A stretch of DNA of 64,000 nucleotides, from positions 42,680 to 106,679 of the forward strand of contig CAIWHP010000125.1 in NCBI GenBank assembly GCA_903912445.1, written 5' to 3'. The position numbers were made by a program, and so were the translations under genes. The number at the start of each line of letters is the position of its first letter. Within the stretch, counting starts at the first letter, position 1. Shown piece by piece: positions 25,524 through 34,121 of this stretch. The DNA comes from an uncultured Lentisphaerota bacterium (lineage in GTDB: Bacteria; Verrucomicrobiota; Kiritimatiellia; CAIQIC01). The notes below the pieces were generated by a model. The model was not told the origin of the DNA. It did no database searches and worked only from the letters and a program-made list of their open reading frames with translations.

Positions 25524-26327
25524 TCACCGTTCCTCGAGCTTGAAGCGGATCGGCAGCGTCAGGTTGAGCGTGGCGCCGGCGTCGCGCGCGCCTTGCCAGG
25601 GCGGGAACGGCGAGGCGCGCTTGACGGCCGCCAGCGCCGCGGTCCGCAGCGCCGCATCGCCTTTCGGCGTGCCCGCGGCGGAATCGAGCAGCCGGCCGGC
25701 CGCGTCGAGCGTCAGCCGCAGCACGACGCGCCCTTCGACCCCGCGCCGCAGGGCCAGTTCCGGATAGCGCAGGTGGCGCGCCACGGCGGTGCGGACCGTG
25801 TTGAGATAGGCGGGATCGCTGACCTCTTCCTGGCCGTTACCCGCCGCGACGGCGGGCGCAGCGTTCGTGGTCGCAACTTCGGCGGCCGCGGGTGCCGGCG
25901 TGGGCGCGCTTGCCACGGCGATCCGCAGCGGCGCGGGGACCACGGCGGCAAGCGTTGGCCTCTGTGGCAACGCCGTGGGCGCAGGCTGCGCTGCGGCGAC
26001 CCTGACCGGCTCCGGCTTCGGCGGGGGGGCTTGCGGCTTGGGTTCCGGCGGTGGGGCTGGCGGTTCGGCTTGTGGCGGCGCGGGCGGCGGCGCCTGGTGG
26101 AGCGCCACGACCGGCTGTTCTTTGACGAGATCCACCTCGTAGGTGCGCACCACCTCGATCACTTTCGGCGTCCACGCGACCACCATGCCGAACACCACAC
26201 CGTGCAGCAGGAGCGAGAGGCCGAGGCCCCGCCACGCCGGCCGCGCACGGTCGGGCGGCAGGCACGCAATGCCCGGCGCCGGTCGCGCCCAGAGTACCCG
26301 CCGCGGTTTGGTTTTCGTCTTCTTCAC
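25524..26327 (-). CDS. tonB: TonB-family energy transducer
   Basis: Transmits proton-motive force to outer-membrane receptors. A single N-terminal membrane helix (GLGLSLLLHGVVFGMVVAW) is followed by a Pro-rich periplasmic spacer with PPAPPQAEPPAPPPEPKP-type repeats, then a C-terminal TonB domain (LNTVRTAVARHLRYPELAL, GRVVLRLTLDAAGRL). I prefer the GTG at 26327; a TTG at 26351 would add eight residues. No exbB or exbD is adjacent. A likely partner in the window is the TonB-dependent receptor at 28.7-30.7 kb. Confidence 0.87.
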   Translation of the reverse strand: MKKTKTKPRRVLWARPAPGIACLPPDRARPAWRGLGLSLLLHGVVFGMVVAWTPKVIEVVRTYEVDLVKEQPVVALHQAPPPAPPQAEPPAPPPEPKPQAPPPKPEPVRVAAAQPAPTALPQRPTLAAVVPAPLRIAVASAPTPAPAAAEVATTNAAPAVAAGNGQEEVSDPAYLNTVRTAVARHLRYPELALRRGVEGRVVLRLTLDAAGRLLDSAAGTPKGDAALRTAALAAVKRASPFPPWQGARDAGATLNLTLPIRFKLEER

Positions 26328-26511
26328 GATGCCTGCAGGCTGCAATGCCAAGGGCCGCTACCACCGCCCGCAACCAAGATCGGCGTGGTTTTCATCGTAC
26401 GCGGCCACGACGGGCTCGAAACTACCGTTTCCCGTACCCCAGTCAAGAGCGCGGACGCAGCCTGAACGGTTCACCGGCCTGTGCAGAAAAGGGGGAACGC
26501 CAGCAGAAAGT

Positions 26512-26586
26512 TGGCTCCGACGACAGGACTCGAACCTGTAACCTAGTGATTAACAGTCACCCGCTCTACCATTGAGCTACGTCGGA
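26512..26586 (-). tRNA. tRNA-Asn (GTT)
   Basis: On the minus strand it begins TCCGACGTAGCTCAATGGTA. The anticodon loop is GACTGTTAATC with GTT anticodon, the T-arm is GGTTCGAGTCC, and the acceptor strand CGTCGGA is followed by G and an encoded CCA. All four arms can be folded. Confidence 0.96.
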
Positions 26587-26659
26587 ATCGCGGCGCGGCG
26601 GAGACTTTAATGAGCCAAAGCCGCAAGTCAAGCGCATCTTCTGATCGGCGGCGCGATGG

Positions 26660-27025
26660 TTACTCGAGGAAGGTCACCACGTCGTAGAGATTCGGGTTGG
26701 CCGGATCCGTGGTCACATCCATGTCGGTCAGGCGGCCGAGCTGGACGGTGACGCTGCCGCTCCAGGTGCGCGGACCGCCGCTCTGCTGGAGCGTGACGAC
26801 GTAGGTGCCGGGCCGCAGGTCATAAGGGATCGTTGCGGAAGCCGCGGTGCCGGCGGCGTTGACCACGCCGTCGATCGTCACGCTGAAACTGCCGGCGGTG
26901 TTGTTGCGCAGGACGATGCTGCCCAGGCCCTCGGGCGGGACGTGCTTGCTGTCGCTGCTCCACGAACAGCCGGCCGCGAGCACGGCCAGCACCACCAAGA
27001 ACCACAGATTCTTCAGCTGTTTCAT
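26660..27025 (-). CDS. Small PEGA-like lipoprotein
   Basis: A 121-residue lipoprotein with signal MKQLKNLWFLVVLAVLAAGC (Cys 20). The remainder is a single beta-sandwich-like domain (GSIVLRNNTAGSFSVTIDG, PYDLRPGTYVVTLQQSGG), reminiscent of PEGA or other surface Ig-like domains. It has no catalytic motif. A structural or adhesive envelope role is plausible; function unknown. Confidence 0.7.
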   Translation of the reverse strand: MKQLKNLWFLVVLAVLAAGCSWSSDSKHVPPEGLGSIVLRNNTAGSFSVTIDGVVNAAGTAASATIPYDLRPGTYVVTLQQSGGPRTWSGSVTVQLGRLTDMDVTTDPANPNLYDVVTFLE

Positions 27026-27104
27026 AGGGGTCTCCGATCTGAAAAAAGACTAGCGCACAGCGCCGGACGCGACAAGCGCGGGTTTTGCGTGCCTGGGCAG
27101 CATT

Positions 27105-27133
27105 TTGCGCTCGGCAGCGGGCGGCGATTATGC
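27105..27133 (+). promoter_or_regulatory. Sigma70-like promoter for the FAD oxidoreductase
   Basis: TTGCGC (27105-27110), a 17-base spacer, TTATGC (27128-27133), 15 bases before the ATG. The -10 sequence is the same as that of the SGNH gene at 16291. Confidence 0.5.
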
Positions 27134-27148
27134 GATGGAATTCGCATC

Positions 27149-28645
27149 ATGAAAATATCCACGACGCGACGTTCATTTTTGAAAACCTCGGCGTTCGGCC
27201 TGGCCGGTTCGGCGGCGCTGACACGGGCCGTGCCCGCGGCTGAACCGCCGGCCAGTATGGGGAAAACCTTTTCATTCAGCCGGGAAATCCCGGTCGAGGA
27301 GGGTTTCGATGTGATCGTCGCCGGCGGCGGGCCGGCGGGCGCGGCGGCGGCGATCTGCGCCGCACGGCTCGGCGCGAAGGTTCTGCTGGTGGAAGGCCTC
27401 GGCTGCCTCGGCGGCACGGGCACGAGTGCGCTGGTCTCCTATTGGTTCTCGCTCACCGATGGCGCCAGGAGCCTCGCGGGCGGCTTGTGCCTCGAGCTGA
27501 TCCAGACCCTCTGCCGCGAAAACGCGGTGTCGCCGAATGCGCTCGAAAAATTCCAGCAGGGACTGCCCGTCGGCTCCATCGGGTTCCAGCCGGAGAGCAT
27601 GAAAATCCTGCTCGACAGGCTGTGCCATGACGCGGGCGTCGAGGTGCGCTTCTTCACGCGCGTCGTCGCGGCCGATGCCGACCGCGAGCAGCGCCGCGTC
27701 CGCGGCGTCATCACCAGCAGCGTCGAGGGCCTGCGCTGCATCCGCGCGCCCGCCTTCATTGACGCGACCGGCGACGGCGTTCTCGCCGACCTGTGCGGCG
27801 CGCCCGCGCGCGCCGCCGGCCGCGATACGCCCAAGATCATGCCGCCGACGCTCTGCGCCGCGCTCGCCGATATCGACTGGGACCGCTTCGGGAAAAAGAA
27901 CCAGCAGGCGCTGGTGGAGCAGGCGATTGCCGATGGTTTCTTCTCGCAGGCCGACCGGCATGTGCCCGGGGTCATCCGCAACGGCCCCGGCAACACCGCC
28001 ATGCTGAACGCCGGCCACCTCTTCCACACCGACGCGCTCAAGACGCGCAGCCTGTCCGACGCGATGGTGCGCGGCCGCCAGCTCGTGCAGGAGTACGCCG
28101 CCTTCTACCGCAAGTACATGCCCGGCTGCGAAAAGCTGCAGGTGCTCGCCACCGGCAGCCTGCTCGGCATCCGCGAGTCGCGGCGGATCCTCGGCGAGTA
28201 CGAGTTGAACCACGCCGATTTCAAGGCGCGCCGCCACTTCCCCGACCAGATCGCCGTCTACTCCAAGGCGATCGACATCCACGTCTATGACCTGAGCCCC
28301 GAGGAGTACAAGCGCTACCACGCGGAATACACGCAGCTCGACAAACCCAAGCGCGGCGAAAGCTACGGCCTGCCCTACGGCATCCTCGTGCCCAAGGGCT
28401 GGACGAACTTGTGGGTCGCCGGCCGCTGCAACAGCAGCGACGTGAAGGTCAACGGCGCGATCCGTGACCAGCCCGCGTGTTCCATGATGGGCCAGGCCGC
28501 CGGCACCGCCGCCGTCCAGGCGCTCCGCTCCGGCCAGCAGGCGTGCAACCTCGATACCGCGCAGCTCGTCGAGACCCTGCGCAAAAACGGCGCCTACCTG
28601 CCGCAGACCGGGCTGAGCCAGACGATGACGCGCACCAGCGCGTGA
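27149..28645 (+). CDS. Tat-exported FAD-dependent oxidoreductase
   Basis: A 498-residue protein with a twin-arginine signal (TTRRSFLKTSAFGLAGSAAL) and an FAD-binding Rossmann motif VIVAGGGPAGAAAA. It continues in the manner of the FAD_oxidored family common in PVC genomes: GCLGGTGTSALVSYWF, FIDATGDGVLADLCGA, GRCNSSDVKVNGAIRDQP and a C-terminal MMGQAAGTAA flavin-contact segment. Substrate is unknown; relatives are associated with secreted polysaccharide catabolism. The only convergent neighbour is the TonB receptor. Confidence 0.85.
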   Translation: MKISTTRRSFLKTSAFGLAGSAALTRAVPAAEPPASMGKTFSFSREIPVEEGFDVIVAGGGPAGAAAAICAARLGAKVLLVEGLGCLGGTGTSALVSYWFSLTDGARSLAGGLCLELIQTLCRENAVSPNALEKFQQGLPVGSIGFQPESMKILLDRLCHDAGVEVRFFTRVVAADADREQRRVRGVITSSVEGLRCIRAPAFIDATGDGVLADLCGAPARAAGRDTPKIMPPTLCAALADIDWDRFGKKNQQALVEQAIADGFFSQADRHVPGVIRNGPGNTAMLNAGHLFHTDALKTRSLSDAMVRGRQLVQEYAAFYRKYMPGCEKLQVLATGSLLGIRESRRILGEYELNHADFKARRHFPDQIAVYSKAIDIHVYDLSPEEYKRYHAEYTQLDKPKRGESYGLPYGILVPKGWTNLWVAGRCNSSDVKVNGAIRDQPACSMMGQAAGTAAVQALRSGQQACNLDTAQLVETLRKNGAYLPQTGLSQTMTRTSA

Positions 28646-28681
28646 AGCCGGCGCCGCGGATCACCCAATAAAGCGCGGGCG

Positions 28682-28731
28682 TTTTCCAAGGTATGGAAAA
28701 ACGCCCGCGCCAGTTTCCAAGGCTTGGAAAC
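28682..28731. repeat. Paired TTCCAAG palindromes (family A)
   Basis: TTTTCCAAGGTATGGAAAA at 28682-28700 and GTTTCCAAGGCTTGGAAAC at 28713-28731, starts 31 bases apart. The second ends exactly at the base before the TonB-receptor stop codon. It lies between convergent genes and could act as a transcript end, though no T-run is present. Confidence 0.85.
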
Positions 28732-30714
28732 TCAGAACTTGTAGGACGCCCCGGCCTTCCACGTGCGGCCGGGCGAGGGATAGTAGCCGTCGGTCAGCAT
28801 CCCGCGATAGGCCACGCTCGCGTAGTTTTCGTCGGTGACGTTGTCCAGGCCGCCGAACACCTGCAGGCCGGGGCACAGGGCCGGGGTCCAGCGCAGCAGC
28901 AGATCCAGCGTCGCATAGGCGTCGAGCTGCGGGCCGACGTTGGTGTAGTCGCCGCCGAGGTACTGCCGGTTGACCCAGTTGACCTGCGCGCCCGCGGCGA
29001 GGTTGAGCGGCAGCTGGAGGTCGCCGCCCACGGCCACGTGATGGCGCGGGACGAGCGGCACGTCGTTGCCGTCGTTCGCGCCGCCGGTGAAACGCGCGCT
29101 GGTGAAGGTGTAGCTCGCGTGCAGGCGCAGCACCTGCGCCAGGTCCCAGGCCAGCGCGGTCTCGAGGCCGGCGTGGCGCGTGGCGTCGAGGTTCTCGTTC
29201 TGCAGGGTGACGGCGTTGAAGGCGATCTCGTCGCGCATGTTCAGCAGGAACGCGGTCGCGGAGAGCGTGATGTTGCTGCCGCACGCCAGCTCGGCGCCGG
29301 TCTCGTAGTTCACGCCGTGCTCGGGGTCGAGGCTGGCATTGAAGGCGTCGGTGCCGAAGCCGATGTAGCTGACCTGCTCATCCACAAACGGGAAGCGGTA
29401 GACCATGCCGGCGCGGGCAAAGAGCTTCGAGCGCGGGTCGAGCTGGTAGAGCAGGGAGGCCTCGGCGACATTGGCGTGGTGCGTCTTGGCGTCCTCGAAC
29501 GCGCCGCCCATGGCCGGCGCAATATTGGCGGTGACGCGGGCCTGTTCGGCGCGCGCGCCGACGCCGAGCGTCAGCTTGTCCGCGACTTCAAACTCGTCGC
29601 GGCCATAGACGCCGACGACCTGCTTCTCCACCGCGCCGTTGAGCGCCAGGGCCGTGCGCGCGCCGTCGCCGAAGCGGTTGACGCTCAGCCGGTCAAAGTC
29701 CACATCGACGCCAAGGAGGAACAGGTTGTGGTGGCCGGCGATTTCGTTTTCCAGGATCCACTTGGGCATCACGCCAAAGCTGTTGATCGTCACGTCGGAC
29801 CAGCTTTGCCAGCTTTCCAGGTTGCTCCGCAGCTCCTGCCGGCCATAGACGCCGCTGAGGTCCAGGCGGCCGCCGGCCACGTTTTCCGCCGTGAGCCCGA
29901 GGTTCAGGTTGAGCGTGGCGGTATGCGCGTCGTCGTTGGGGAACAGGCTCTGCCGCGGGTCGGCCTCCATCTGGGTTTTTGACAGGTAGCCCGGCAGCTG
30001 GAAGTCGATGACGTTGTAGGCGGCGCCGAGCGTGACGCCGGCCCGGTCCTTCTGCTCCCAGCCCAGGCTGCCGCCCGCGCCCCAGGCGTGGTAGGCGCTG
30101 CGGTCGCGATAACCGGCCGTCTCGTCGCGTTCCACGTTGGCGGCATAGGTCGCCGGGCCGGCGCTGCCCTGCGTGCCGGCGCGCAGGTTCAGCGTGCCAT
30201 AGCTGGCCACGTCCACGCCCGCCGCCGTCACCGGCGCCGCGGTGCCCTTGTGGGTGACGATGTTGATGACGCCGGCGGTGGCGTTATCGCCGTAGAGCGC
30301 GCTCTGGCCGCCGCGCATGATTTCGATGCGCTCGACGTTCGCGAGCGGGATCTGCAGCCAGTTGATGCCCGCCATGTCGGGGCGGTTGAGCCGCTGGCCG
30401 TCGAGCAGCACGAGCACGCGCCCGAAACTGTTCTCGCCGAAGCCGCGCAGCGCGATCTCCGCCTGCGCCGAATTGCCGGAGGTCGAGCGGAACTCGACGC
30501 CGCCGATGTTCTTCACCGCGTCCACCACGTTCGCCGCGCCGGATTTTTCGATGTCCCGCGCCGTGATGATCGAGACGTTCTGCGGCATCTCCGCGGCCGC
30601 GCGCCCGGCGCGGCTGGCGGTGACGACAATCTCGTCGGCCGCATTCGTCGCCGGCGCCGCGCTGGCGGCCACCACCGACAGCATTGCCCCCGTGAGCAGG
30701 ATGAGCTTGTTCAT
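28732..30714 (-). CDS. btuB: TonB-dependent receptor, probable cobalamin transporter
   Basis: Outer-membrane transporter of 660 residues with a signal peptide, a TonB box-like segment (DEIVVTASRAGRAA), a plug domain (NIGGVEFRSTSGNSAQAEI, RVLVLLDGQRLN, RIEIMRGGQSALYG) and a 22-strand-type barrel. It ends in the C-terminal strand RTWKAGASYKF with a final phenylalanine. The cobalamin riboswitch in its leader makes vitamin B12 or a corrinoid precursor the best substrate guess. No btuFCD genes are in the window. Confidence 0.88.
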   Translation of the reverse strand: MNKLILLTGAMLSVVAASAAPATNAADEIVVTASRAGRAAAEMPQNVSIITARDIEKSGAANVVDAVKNIGGVEFRSTSGNSAQAEIALRGFGENSFGRVLVLLDGQRLNRPDMAGINWLQIPLANVERIEIMRGGQSALYGDNATAGVINIVTHKGTAAPVTAAGVDVASYGTLNLRAGTQGSAGPATYAANVERDETAGYRDRSAYHAWGAGGSLGWEQKDRAGVTLGAAYNVIDFQLPGYLSKTQMEADPRQSLFPNDDAHTATLNLNLGLTAENVAGGRLDLSGVYGRQELRSNLESWQSWSDVTINSFGVMPKWILENEIAGHHNLFLLGVDVDFDRLSVNRFGDGARTALALNGAVEKQVVGVYGRDEFEVADKLTLGVGARAEQARVTANIAPAMGGAFEDAKTHHANVAEASLLYQLDPRSKLFARAGMVYRFPFVDEQVSYIGFGTDAFNASLDPEHGVNYETGAELACGSNITLSATAFLLNMRDEIAFNAVTLQNENLDATRHAGLETALAWDLAQVLRLHASYTFTSARFTGGANDGNDVPLVPRHHVAVGGDLQLPLNLAAGAQVNWVNRQYLGGDYTNVGPQLDAYATLDLLLRWTPALCPGLQVFGGLDNVTDENYASVAYRGMLTDGYYPSPGRTWKAGASYKF

Positions 30715-30759
30715 GGTCTGGCTCCTGTTCTGCCGGTCTCTGCCCCACGGGCTGTCGGG

Positions 30760-30802
30760 AAAAACGAAAACGCCTCCGGTTGCCTGGGCAACCGAAGGCG
30801 TA
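30760..30802 (-). terminator. Riboswitch expression-platform terminator
   Basis: On the minus strand ACGCCTTCGGTTGCC pairs with GGCAACCGGAGGCGT, and TTTTCGTTTTT follows. It stands between the cobalamin aptamer and the receptor start, as expected for transcriptional attenuation when B12 is bound. Confidence 0.85.
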
Positions 30803-30869
30803 TTGCTTCGTTGTGCTCTTCATCCGCGGAAGAGACAGCTGCGCCACACGGCACAGCCGCTGAGTACCA

Positions 30870-31013
30870 ACCGGGCTCGTCTTCTGGCTTCCAGCATTGT
30901 CCTACTCCCCGGCCTTCCCATTCTTCCGTGGAAGAACAGTGGCACTTCGGGTTTCGCAGCTGGTTACAGCGGCGCGACCGCGTCCGAATTTCACGGACTT
31001 CCGTTAGCCCGGT
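30870..31013 (-). promoter_or_regulatory. Cobalamin riboswitch aptamer
   Basis: The minus strand shows the class hallmarks in order: AACGGAAGTCCGTGAAATTC, GACGCGGTCGCGCCGCTGTA, AGTGCCACTG, GGGAAGGCCGGG, and AGCCAGAAGACGAG. The P1 stem pairs ACCGGGCT (31013-31006) with AGCCCGGT (30877-30870). A downstream terminator precedes the receptor gene, so B12 should switch transcription off. Confidence 0.93.
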
Positions 31014-31046
31014 CCTCAAAAAAGTCTCTGGCAAAGAACCAGGGCG

Positions 31047-31074
31047 AGACTAGCCTGCTGCCGGCGCATGTCAA
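31047..31074 (-). promoter_or_regulatory. Promoter of the cobalamin-riboswitch transcript
   Basis: Minus strand: perfect -35 TTGACA (31074-31069), a 16-base spacer, TAGTCT (31052-31047). It lies 34 bases upstream of the aptamer. Confidence 0.6.
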
Positions 31075-31089
31075 GCGCGGGGAACACGG

Positions 31090-34000
31090 TCATTCGGTGA
31101 TCTGGAGCTCTGCGGGCAACAGCACGGCCTTGATCCGGTGCGGATGCGGGCTGGTGACGATGGGCAGCCGGGCGGTGGTGTCGATCCGCCAGAAACCGAG
31201 CCGGAGGCGATACGTGCCCGGCGGCGTCCGGGCCGGGATCGCAATGCTCCGCTGCCACGGCGCGGGCGGGCTCAGCCGCGGCGCGCGCAGGTCCAGCAGG
31301 TCCACCAGGTCGTAATCGCCCTGCAGGACGATGTCGCCGGCGGCATTGATGAGGTGCACGAAGATCGCGATGTTGGCGAGGTCCAGGTCAGGCCGCTCAA
31401 ACTGGAACGCGAAATTCACGCCGAGCGCTGTGCCGCGCCGGAGGCTCGCGGCGCTCAGTTGCAGGTTGCGCAGCCGCAGGCCGCCCTGGAACAACGCGTC
31501 CACGTTGAGGGTGACGCCCGCGGGCGCGACCGCCGGTGGCGCCGGTGGCGGCGCGGGTTGCTGTAACCAGTGGAGGGTGGCGGCGACGTCAGGTTTGATC
31601 TCGATCTGGCTGAACAGAAAAGCCGAGGGCGTTTCCGGGCACAACTTAAAGCGCAGTTCCGGCGCGCCCGGCGTGAGGTGGAATGCGAAAACGACCCGGC
31701 CAAACCCACCGGCATCCACTGCCCCCGGGGCGCTCACCAGGTCGAGCCGGACGTGGCCGGCGATGTCGAGGGCGGTCAGGCGCCAGCGCGGCGGCCCGCC
31801 CGGCCCGGCAGGCCGCACGTGCAGCGTGGCCTGATAGTCGCCGGCATCGAGCTGGACCAGCGGCGTCAGGACGAATGCGGGCTCCTGCTGGAGCGCCGCC
31901 GGCGCACTTGCGATGACGCTCACGCTCCGGCCCTCGACGAGCACCGGGCCTAGGATGCTGCCCGGCGCGCGCCCGCACTCGGCGGCGGGAAAGACGATGA
32001 AGTCCAGCGCGTTCAGGTAGTCGGGCGTGATGCCGAAGAGCTTCAGGTAGTCCGCGCGGGTCTGCACGGCTGCGCTGGGCGCGGCCGGGGCCGGCGCTCC
32101 GCCGGCGCAGTGCGTCAGGAGGGCCGCCAGCGCGGGGTTGCGTATCGCCGCCGCGGCGGAGGCGAGGAAGGGCGCGGCGTCGGCTGCGCGACCGGCGCTG
32201 AAGAGGAAGGCGCCGAGCTCTTCCGGCCGCGTGGCCAGCAGCGTCGTCGCAGCGCCATAGGCGGCGCGGGCGGTCCAGCAGTACCACTGATGCCCCGGCT
32301 CATGCGGCCAGCTGGCACGCGGCGCAGGCACCGGCCACCAGGCGACTTCGCCGGGCGCCAGCGCCTGCGCGTGGCGGACGCCGCCGAAGGCGCACTCGAC
32401 CCAGTTGGGCGTGCTGCCATTGCGCACCGCGAGCCAGGCTTGGGGCAGCGGCGCGCTGCGCACGAGCCAGCGCCTGGCGGGCGGCGCGGCCGGCGTGAGC
32501 GCCAGCCGTTTTTCGCTGCGCAGAAAGTCCACGCCGTTGTCGCAGATGACTTCGTTGCCGGTGCGCGAAGACGCGCGCTGGAAGATCGGCATATGGAAGT
32601 CCGGTCGCAGCCACGCGTTGCTGTTCATGTAGCAGCGGATGGGGATGTTGCGGAACACCGCCATCCGCTCCTCTTCCAGCGAGAACGTCTTCACCTGCTG
32701 GAAGGGGGGCGGCGGCTCTGCGGTCCGCGTCATGGCCCACGCCATGCCGACGGCATTGGATTCCTGGGCGGTAAATTTCTCCGAGACAAAGGAGTAGTGG
32801 TCGAACAGCATGCCGAATTGTGCCGGCACATTTTCCTCGGCCCAGTTCCGCGCCAGCCGGCTGGCATCCTGCCGGGCGAAGAGGAAAGCCTCCTTGGCTG
32901 CCGCGTTGAGCAGCAGGGCAATGGCGCCGGCCAGCGCGCCATAGCGCAGCACGGCGGGCCAGCGCCGCGCGTGCTCCAACGCCCCGAGCGGGCGCGTACA
33001 GACGACGGCGGCAATGACGAACACCAGCGGCGTCATCAACGTGTGATAGATCGGGTGGGCCATCGGCCGCAGGCTGACGCCGAGCAGGAAATAGACGAGC
33101 GGCAGGGCGAACAGGAGCGCGGCGCGCGGTTCGGGCCGGCGGCGCACCAGGTCCTTGAGGCCGACCAGCGCGGCCAAGCAGACGAGCGGGCTGAGGATCC
33201 ACGCCAGGATCGGCAGGTTGCGCTGCATCGCGAAGCAGAGCTTCACCGCCCACCCGCCGAAGCGGATATGCTGATCAACCCCGCGGTAGCTGGAAATTTG
33301 CGAGAAGAAGCCCCAGATGTTCGTCACGGTCTCGGTGAAATGGGTGAGCAGCGTCGGCGTGCTGAGGAGGGTGGCGGGGATGCCGATCAGTGCGAGCCAG
33401 CCCAGCCGCAGCAACGCCGGGCGCTGCCAGAGCGCGCGCCAGCTCCCGCAGCGCAGGCCGTGCGCCAGCAGCACCGGCAGCAGGGCCATGCCGGCGTGAT
33501 ACTTGGTCGAGAAGCCGAAGGCGGTGCAGAGCGCCGCCAGCGCGTAGTCGCGCCAGCGGCCGAGCCGGTAGATGCGGAACGCGAAAAAAACCGTGAGCGT
33601 GGCGAAAAACCCGGCGGTCGTATCGGCGCCGGCAAAGTGCGCGGCGGTGACATCGGCCGGCGAAACCGCCAGCAGCAGGGCGGCGGCCAGTCCGGCGCGC
33701 GGATCCCAGTTCTCGCGCCCGAGCTGGAACACGATCAGCACCAGCAGTGTCGCCAGCAGCGCGTTCCAGACCCGGGTGAGCCAGAAGAGGTCGTAGAAAT
33801 CGGGCCGCCACGCCGCCGCCGGCAGCCCGACCAGTTTTTGTAGCGCGTCGTGCCCGATGCCGGCGGCGCGGACCACATATTCGACCAGGTGCGAGTTGAA
33901 ATAGGGATAGGCATCGTAGTCGAGGTCGCCGTTGTGGCTGTAGTACCGCCCGTCCAGAAACCGTTCCACGGCGCGGATTTGCTTGGGCGTATCGGGGTGA

Positions 34001-34119
34001 TAGATCAGCCCCTCGTGCAGGTCGTGGTCCAGCCCGCCGAAGCGCAGGGCGAACGCCAGCGCGAAGATCAACAGCAGCGCGAGGCGGTGCCAGCGGCTCA
34101 TGGGGGTGGCGGTGGCCAT
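31090..34119 (-). CDS. PMT/ArnT-like membrane glycosyltransferase with large beta-rich C-terminus
   Basis: A 1009-residue protein. The N-terminal half (about residues 10-450) has around 11 membrane helices. The first periplasmic loop contains FGGLDHDLHEGLIYHPDTP, where the acidic residue fits dolichyl/undecaprenyl-phosphate-sugar glycosyltransferases (GT-C fold), and later FAGADTTAGFFATLTVFFAF and STKYHAGMALLP. The C-terminal half is soluble and beta-sandwich-rich, with a Pro-rich linker (QQPAPPPAPPAVAP). The ATG at 34119 follows the upstream stop by two bases. It is the last gene of the leftward polysaccharide cluster. The sugar donor is unknown. Confidence 0.78.
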   Translation of the reverse strand: MATATPMSRWHRLALLLIFALAFALRFGGLDHDLHEGLIYHPDTPKQIRAVERFLDGRYYSHNGDLDYDAYPYFNSHLVEYVVRAAGIGHDALQKLVGLPAAAWRPDFYDLFWLTRVWNALLATLLVLIVFQLGRENWDPRAGLAAALLLAVSPADVTAAHFAGADTTAGFFATLTVFFAFRIYRLGRWRDYALAALCTAFGFSTKYHAGMALLPVLLAHGLRCGSWRALWQRPALLRLGWLALIGIPATLLSTPTLLTHFTETVTNIWGFFSQISSYRGVDQHIRFGGWAVKLCFAMQRNLPILAWILSPLVCLAALVGLKDLVRRRPEPRAALLFALPLVYFLLGVSLRPMAHPIYHTLMTPLVFVIAAVVCTRPLGALEHARRWPAVLRYGALAGAIALLLNAAAKEAFLFARQDASRLARNWAEENVPAQFGMLFDHYSFVSEKFTAQESNAVGMAWAMTRTAEPPPPFQQVKTFSLEEERMAVFRNIPIRCYMNSNAWLRPDFHMPIFQRASSRTGNEVICDNGVDFLRSEKRLALTPAAPPARRWLVRSAPLPQAWLAVRNGSTPNWVECAFGGVRHAQALAPGEVAWWPVPAPRASWPHEPGHQWYCWTARAAYGAATTLLATRPEELGAFLFSAGRAADAAPFLASAAAAIRNPALAALLTHCAGGAPAPAAPSAAVQTRADYLKLFGITPDYLNALDFIVFPAAECGRAPGSILGPVLVEGRSVSVIASAPAALQQEPAFVLTPLVQLDAGDYQATLHVRPAGPGGPPRWRLTALDIAGHVRLDLVSAPGAVDAGGFGRVVFAFHLTPGAPELRFKLCPETPSAFLFSQIEIKPDVAATLHWLQQPAPPPAPPAVAPAGVTLNVDALFQGGLRLRNLQLSAASLRRGTALGVNFAFQFERPDLDLANIAIFVHLINAAGDIVLQGDYDLVDLLDLRAPRLSPPAPWQRSIAIPARTPPGTYRLRLGFWRIDTTARLPIVTSPHPHRIKAVLLPAELQITE

Positions 34120-34121
34120 GG

